Part shown: piece by piece, positions 6,890 through 10,019 of the stretch
Numbering within the stretch: the stretch's first letter is position 1
Layout: each line of letters begins with the position of its first letter
From: Bacillota bacterium
Lineage (GTDB): Bacteria > Bacillota > Bacilli > Lactobacillales > Aerococcaceae
Length of the DNA: 10,019 nt
NCBI GenBank assembly: GCA_023442905.1
Contig: JAEZWY010000179.1
Span: forward strand, 1 to 10,019
Reading direction: 5' to 3'
The notes under the pieces: generated by a model
Database searches by the model: none
Seen by the model: only the letters and a program-made list of their open reading frames with translations
What the model was told of the DNA's origin: nothing
Program-made: the position numbers and the translations under genes

Positions 6890-6911
6890 GCAAGGCTTGC
6901 TTGCTTTTTTT
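6890..6911 (+). terminator. terminator-like hairpin in the lysS leader
   Basis: GCAAG (6890-6894), loop GCTTG and CTTGC (6900-6904) are followed at once by seven T (6905-6911). The stem is short at 5 bp, so termination may be partial. It could end the arsR transcript or attenuate lysS from the promoter near 6817. No T-box motif is present. Confidence 0.5.
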
Positions 6912-6985
6912 GCAGAAAGTTGGCAATATAGATAAGTATCGAATTGACTAGAGGATAACGATAGATAAAGTAAGGAGTGTATATA

Positions 6986-8509
6986 GTGACTGAAGAAAAT
7001 AATCAACATCAAGCTACTGATGCGACTGAAGGGTTGAATGATCAACTACTTGTTCGTCGTGAAAAAATGGCTGAGTTAGAAGAAAACGGCTATAACCCAT
7101 TTGCTTCAGGGTTTGAACGTAACGCAGTAGCAGCTGATCTACACGAAAAATATGAAGCTTATGACAAAGAGCAATTAGCTGAAATGGATGATATTGTAGC
7201 CATTGCTGGTCGTTTAGTGACTAAACGTGGTAAAGGTAAGGCCGGTTTTGGAAATATCCAAGATATGTCTGGGAACATTCAAATTTATGTGCGTCGTGAC
7301 CATATTGATGAAGAGGATTATGACCACTTATGGAAGAAAGCTGATTTAGGGGATATCGTCGGTGTTGAAGGTACTTTAATGCGTACAAACACTGGAGAAT
7401 TATCTGTAAAAGCGACAAAATTTGTCCACTTAACAAAAGCTTTACGTCCACTACCAGATAAATATCACGGTTTAACAGATGTAGAACAAATCTATCGTCA
7501 CCGTTACTTAGACCTGATTGCTAACCGTGATTCATTTGACCGCTTCACTAAACGTTCGCAAATCATCCGTGAAGTACGTCACTACTTAGACAGCAACGAC
7601 TACTTAGAAGTTGAAACACCTGTCTTACATAATATTGCTGGTGGTGCTTCAGCACGTCCATTCATTACTCACCACAATGCACTAGATATGGAATTATACT
7701 TACGAATCGCTTTAGAGTTACATCTAAAACGTCTAGTTGTTGGTGGTATGGAGCGCGTATATGAAATTGGTCGTGTTTTCCGTAATGAAGGGATTGATAC
7801 AACTCACAACCCTGAATTTACAATGCTTGAAGTATATACAGCTTACAGTAAAATGACGGATGTAATGGACCTTGTTGAAGGATTATTCCAAACAGTTGCC
7901 CAAAAAGTCCTAGGTACAACAAGTATCACTTACGACGGTCAAGCCATTGAATTAGGTGGTAAATGGCGTCGCGTTCATATGGTAGATGCAGTTAAAGAGG
8001 CAAGTGGTGTTGACTTCTGGCAAGAAATGACAGATGAAGAAGCGCGTGCAATTGCTAAAGAACATAATGTACAAGTTGAAAACAACTTTACAGTAGGGCA
8101 TGTAATTAACGAATTCTTTGAAGAATTTGTTGAGGATACCTTGATTCAACCAACGTTTGTTTATGGTCACCCAACAGCAATTTCACCATTGGCGCGTAAG
8201 AATGAAGACGATCCACGCTTTACAGATCGCTTTGAAGTCTTTATCGTCGGTTCAGAATCTGGTAATGCCTTTACTGAGTTAACAGACCCAATTGACCAAC
8301 GTGAACGTTTTGAAGCGCAAGTGAAAGAAAAAGCTGAAGGTAATGACGAAGCACATCCACTTGATGAAGAATTCTTAGAAGCTTTAGAAACAGGTATGCC
8401 GCCTACAGGTGGTTTAGGAATTGGTATTGACCGTATGGTAATGCTATTAACAGATGCACAATCTATTCGTGACGTACTATTATTCCCAACAATGCGTAAC
8501 GTTGACTAA
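6986..8509 (+). CDS. lysS: lysyl-tRNA synthetase, class II
   Basis: The enzyme charges tRNA(Lys) with lysine using ATP, as a cytoplasmic homodimer. The 507 aa product has an N-terminal OB-fold anticodon-binding domain (about 70-150) and a class II catalytic core: motif 1 around LEVETPVL (207-214), motif 2 with FRNEGIDTTHNPEFTMLE (265-282), and motif 3 GLGIGIDRMVMLL (476-488). Length fits the family at about 500 residues. The start is taken as GTG 6986 because AAGGAG (6972-6977) lies 8 bp upstream; an in-frame GTG at 6977 overlaps that site and lacks its own. No T-box leader is visible, in line with direct promoter or attenuator control. A strong terminator follows. In many Lactobacillales lysS likewise ends the tilS-hpt-ftsH-hslO cluster, often with dusB before it; here dusB is missing and the cysK-like/arsR pair stands in that place. 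Confidence 0.97.
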   Translation: MTEENNQHQATDATEGLNDQLLVRREKMAELEENGYNPFASGFERNAVAADLHEKYEAYDKEQLAEMDDIVAIAGRLVTKRGKGKAGFGNIQDMSGNIQIYVRRDHIDEEDYDHLWKKADLGDIVGVEGTLMRTNTGELSVKATKFVHLTKALRPLPDKYHGLTDVEQIYRHRYLDLIANRDSFDRFTKRSQIIREVRHYLDSNDYLEVETPVLHNIAGGASARPFITHHNALDMELYLRIALELHLKRLVVGGMERVYEIGRVFRNEGIDTTHNPEFTMLEVYTAYSKMTDVMDLVEGLFQTVAQKVLGTTSITYDGQAIELGGKWRRVHMVDAVKEASGVDFWQEMTDEEARAIAKEHNVQVENNFTVGHVINEFFEEFVEDTLIQPTFVYGHPTAISPLARKNEDDPRFTDRFEVFIVGSESGNAFTELTDPIDQRERFEAQVKEKAEGNDEAHPLDEEFLEALETGMPPTGGLGIGIDRMVMLLTDAQSIRDVLLFPTMRNVD

Positions 8510-8534
8510 AAATACTACAATGAATAGTTAGACA

Positions 8535-8586
8535 AACGGCCATTTATTCCCTTACTAAATAAGGGGAAAATGGTCGTTATTTTTTT
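8535..8586 (+). terminator. strong intrinsic terminator after lysS
   Basis: A long two-part stem: AACGGCCATTT (8535-8545) pairs with AAATGGTCGTT (8568-8578), and CCCTTA (8549-8554) pairs with TAAGGG, with one wobble and a small internal mismatch. Seven T follow at 8580-8586. It separates lysS from the str operon. Confidence 0.92.
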
Positions 8587-8597
8587 AACTTTATTTG

Positions 8598-8626
8598 TTG
8601 ACGCACCTTGCTGAATGTGATAAATT
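8598..8626 (+). promoter_or_regulatory. candidate promoter of the str operon
   Basis: TTGACG (8598-8603, 5 of 6), a 17 bp spacer and TAAATT (8621-8626) with a TGA extension, directly after the lysS terminator. Predicted start is near 8633, leaving a leader of about 205 nt. A second, weaker candidate is ATGACA (8764-8769) with CATAAA (8786-8791). Confidence 0.55.
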
Positions 8627-8642
8627 ATATAAGGTGCTTTTT
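8603..8642 (+). repeat. inverted repeat with T-run across the str promoter
   Basis: GCACCTT (8603-8609) and AAGGTGC (8631-8637) are perfect inverted copies 21 bp apart, followed by five T (8638-8642). They flank the -10 of the str promoter. The element could be an operator, or a second weak terminator for lysS read-through because of the T-run. Confidence 0.45.
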
Positions 8643-8839
8643 GTATGCAGATTCCTGTATTTGTATCCAAATCGAACAGTCGTGCTGACTGGTACATTAG
8701 CACACAAACATTGAAAAGCTGAAATCGTAGCTGTAAAGCGATTTTTATTTTTTCAAAAAAATTATGACACGCTTGGATGTGTGAGCATAAAGTATATACA
8801 AAAAAATCACCCATTAATGGGAAGGAGGAGCTTATAGTT
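8643..8839 (+). other. structured 5' leader of the str operon
   Basis: The 330 bp between lysS and rpsL hold the lysS terminator, the str promoter and this leader; I see no gene in it. It has a hairpin GTGCTGA/TTAGCAC (8682-8703) and a second stem AAATCG/CGATTT (8722-8744) followed by a T-rich run to 8753. The second is terminator-like. A minus-strand open frame across the region has no ribosome binding site support and crosses the terminator, so it is not called. Confidence 0.45.
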
Positions 8840-9250
8840 ATGCCAACTATTAACCAATTAGTACGCAAATCACGCCAAAGCTCAACTAAAAAATCTGGTT
8901 CTCCAGCTTTAGGCCGTGGTTACAACTCAATGAAACGTAAATCTACTTCTACAAACTCTCCTCAAAAACGTGGAGTTTGTACACGTGTAGGTACTATGAC
9001 ACCGAAAAAACCTAACTCAGCGTTACGTAAATACGCTCGTGTTCGTTTATCAAACATGATCGAGGTAACAGCTTACATCCCAGGTATCGGCCACAACTTA
9101 CAAGAACATAGTGTTGTTCTTATCCGTGGTGGACGTGTGAAAGACTTACCAGGGGTTCGTTACCACATCGTTCGTGGTGCGTTAGATACTGCTGGAGTTA
9201 ACGACCGTAAACAAAGCCGTTCTAAATACGGTACTAAAAAACCTAAATAA
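8840..9250 (+). CDS. rpsL: 30S ribosomal protein S12
   Basis: S12 sits at the decoding centre of the small subunit and affects translation accuracy and streptomycin response. The 136 aa product begins MPTINQLVRK and contains the invariant TPKKPNS block (54-60) and GGRVKDLPGVRYH (97-109), ending in a basic tail. Lys56 and Lys101, the positions (B. subtilis numbering) where streptomycin-resistance changes usually arise, are both wild-type Lys. The ATG at 8840 is chosen because AGGAGG (8823-8828) lies 11 bp before it; the reading frame stays open upstream to 8777, but that extension is not family sequence. It leads the str operon with rpsG 25 bp downstream and fusA after it. Unlike B. subtilis, rpoB/rpoC and the rplGB gene do not precede it; the operon starts directly after lysS with its own promoter. 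Confidence 0.98.
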   Translation: MPTINQLVRKSRQSSTKKSGSPALGRGYNSMKRKSTSTNSPQKRGVCTRVGTMTPKKPNSALRKYARVRLSNMIEVTAYIPGIGHNLQEHSVVLIRGGRVKDLPGVRYHIVRGALDTAGVNDRKQSRSKYGTKKPK

Positions 9251-9275
9251 TTAAAAATCGAAAGGAGGAGCACAA

Positions 9276-9746
9276 ATGCCTCGTAAAGGACATATTGCAA
9301 AACGTGATGTATTACCAGATCCAATTTATAACTCAAAATTAGTTACTCGTTTAATCAACCGTATCATGGTTGACGGTAAACGTGGTAAAGCAGCTACTAT
9401 TTTATATACTGCCTTCGACAACATTAAAGCTGAAACAGGTAACGATCCAATGGAGGTTTTCGAACAAGCAATCGAAAACATCGCACCAGTTTTAGAAGTT
9501 AAAGCTCGTCGTATTGGTGGTTCTAACTACCAAGTGCCGATCGAAGTTCGTCCAGAACGTCGTCAAACATTGGCATTACGTTGGTTAGTAAACTACGCTC
9601 GCCTACGTGGTGAGAACACAATGGAACAACGCTTATCACACGAAATCATGGACGCTGCTAACAATACAGGTGCTTCAGTTCGTAAACGTGAAGAATCTCA
9701 CCGTATGGCAGAAGCGAACAAAGCATTCGCACATTTCCGTTGGTAA
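9276..9746 (+). CDS. rpsG: 30S ribosomal protein S7
   Basis: S7 is a primary 16S rRNA binding protein that starts assembly of the 30S head and lies at the tRNA exit site. The 156 aa product has the standard length and start (MPRKGHIAKRDV), the basic rRNA-contacting segment near IMVDGKRGKAA (30-40), and the VPIEVRPERRQTLALRWL block (87-104). A strong AAGGAGG (9262-9268) stands 7 bp before the ATG. It is 25 bp behind rpsL, so the two are surely co-transcribed. The gap to fusA is longer, 110 bp, with a hairpin and a promoter candidate. Confidence 0.98.
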   Translation: MPRKGHIAKRDVLPDPIYNSKLVTRLINRIMVDGKRGKAATILYTAFDNIKAETGNDPMEVFEQAIENIAPVLEVKARRIGGSNYQVPIEVRPERRQTLALRWLVNYARLRGENTMEQRLSHEIMDAANNTGASVRKREESHRMAEANKAFAHFRW

Positions 9747-9759
9747 GAGTTTTCTAATT

Positions 9760-9787
9760 GTCGATAAAATATATTGTCGACTTTTCT
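9760..9787 (+). terminator. terminator-like hairpin between rpsG and fusA
   Basis: GTCGATAA (9760-9767) pairs with TTGTCGAC (9774-9781) with one wobble and a 6 nt loop, then a TTTTCTCT tail. The T-run is interrupted and the stem AT-rich, so termination should be partial. The right arm overlaps the -35 of the fusA promoter candidate. Confidence 0.45.
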
Positions 9788-9803
9788 CTAAAAACGTTAT
9801 AAT
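9774..9803 (+). promoter_or_regulatory. candidate internal promoter of fusA
   Basis: TTGTCG (9774-9779), an 18 bp spacer and a perfect TATAAT (9798-9803) lie 54 bp before the fusA start. It would allow EF-G expression beyond what comes from the rpsL promoter. Confidence 0.55.
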
Positions 9804-9856
9804 GATTGTGGAAACCAATTATTAAACGAATCACAGAAAAAAGGAGTAAGGATAAG

Positions 9857-10019
9857 ATGGCTAAAAGAGAATTCCCTCTTGAAAAGACTCGTAATATCGG
9901 TATCATGGCCCACATCGATGCTGGTAAAACGACAACTACTGAACGTATCTTGTACTATACTGGTAAAATCCATAAAATTGGTGAAACTCACGAGGGTGGG
10001 GCACAAATGGACTGGATGG
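9857..10019 (+). CDS. fusA: elongation factor G, 3'-truncated by window edge
   Basis: EF-G is the GTPase that moves tRNAs and mRNA through the ribosome and helps recycle it with RRF. Only the first 54 residues are visible: they begin MAKREFPLEKTRNIGIMAHIDAG, with the G1 P-loop AHIDAGKTT at 18-26 (Lys24) and the run into switch I (GETHEGGAQMDW). These are diagnostic for EF-G over EF-Tu. AAGGAG (9841-9846) is 10 bp before the ATG. It follows rpsG in the usual str order. The full gene would be about 690 codons, so nearly all lies outside the window and drug-resistance positions cannot be judged. Confidence 0.97.
   Translation, partial: MAKREFPLEKTRNIGIMAHIDAGKTTTTERILYYTGKIHKIGETHEGGAQMDWM

Noticed and set aside
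6824..6985. T-box or lysine riboswitch before lysS
   Set aside because: No T-box consensus (TGGnACCGCG-like) or specifier stem is visible and the leader is too simple for a lysine riboswitch core.
8515..8868. 117 aa minus-strand open frame between lysS and rpsL
   Set aside because: It runs through the lysS terminator, the str promoter and leader hairpins and the start of rpsL, shows no recognisable domain, and its composition looks like read-through of AT-rich noncoding DNA.
9797..10006. Minus-strand open frame over the fusA start
   Set aside because: It is antisense to the clear EF-G N-terminus and the fusA promoter and has no support of its own.

Overview
The window looks like a chromosomal housekeeping segment of a low-GC Gram-positive bacterium, most probably of the order Lactobacillales. 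The reasons are the gene order tilS-hpt-ftsH-hslO-(cysK-type)-lysS, the strong AGGAGG ribosome binding sites, AT-rich extended -10 promoters, and a ribosomal protein S12 of the Bacillota type. An Aerococcaceae or Carnobacteriaceae genus is a guess from gene content and cannot be proven here. Every gene lies on the + strand. I see no mobile element, CRISPR array, tRNA or rRNA.

Layout. Bases 2-1282: tRNA(Ile)-lysidine synthase tilS, missing its N-terminus at the window edge. 1283-1477: a leader with two candidate promoters. 1478-2029: hpt (purine salvage). 2100-4271: ftsH (membrane AAA+ zinc protease), closed by a clear terminator at 4325-4359. 4490-5365: hslO (Hsp33, zinc/thiol redox-switched chaperone). 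5442-6374: a cysteine-synthase-fold protein. 6411-6767: an ArsR/SmtB-family regulator. 6986-8509: lysS with its own promoter and a terminator-like leader hairpin, closed by a strong terminator at 8535-8586. 8587-8839: promoter and structured leader of the str operon. Then rpsL (8840-9250), rpsG (9276-9746), an intergenic hairpin plus promoter, and the first 54 codons of fusA.

The most unusual object is the cysK-type gene. It keeps the overall cysteine synthase scaffold and most surrounding conserved blocks. The Schiff-base lysine of the SVKDR-type motif is a tyrosine (Y44), the TSGNTG substrate loop reads TTAEVA, and the serine pair near the C-terminus that contacts the PLP ring nitrogen in active enzymes is gone. 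The ORF is intact, has a perfect extended -10 promoter and sits where B. subtilis-like genomes carry cysK. It therefore looks like a retained pseudoenzyme rather than a decaying gene. It lies 36 bp upstream of an ArsR-type regulator whose last helix carries the full Asp-x-His-x10-His-x2-Glu zinc/cobalt site of SmtB-type sensors, and directly downstream of the zinc-dependent redox chaperone Hsp33. These three genes may form a zinc/thiol-stress module in which a dead CysK has a regulatory role, comparable in idea to the B. subtilis CymR-CysK complex. That link is inference.

The rest is standard cell maintenance (tRNA modification, purine salvage, protein quality control, lysyl-tRNA charging, translation). 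The noncoding parts add several hairpin/T-run structures next to promoters of lysS, rpsL and fusA that could act as attenuators.
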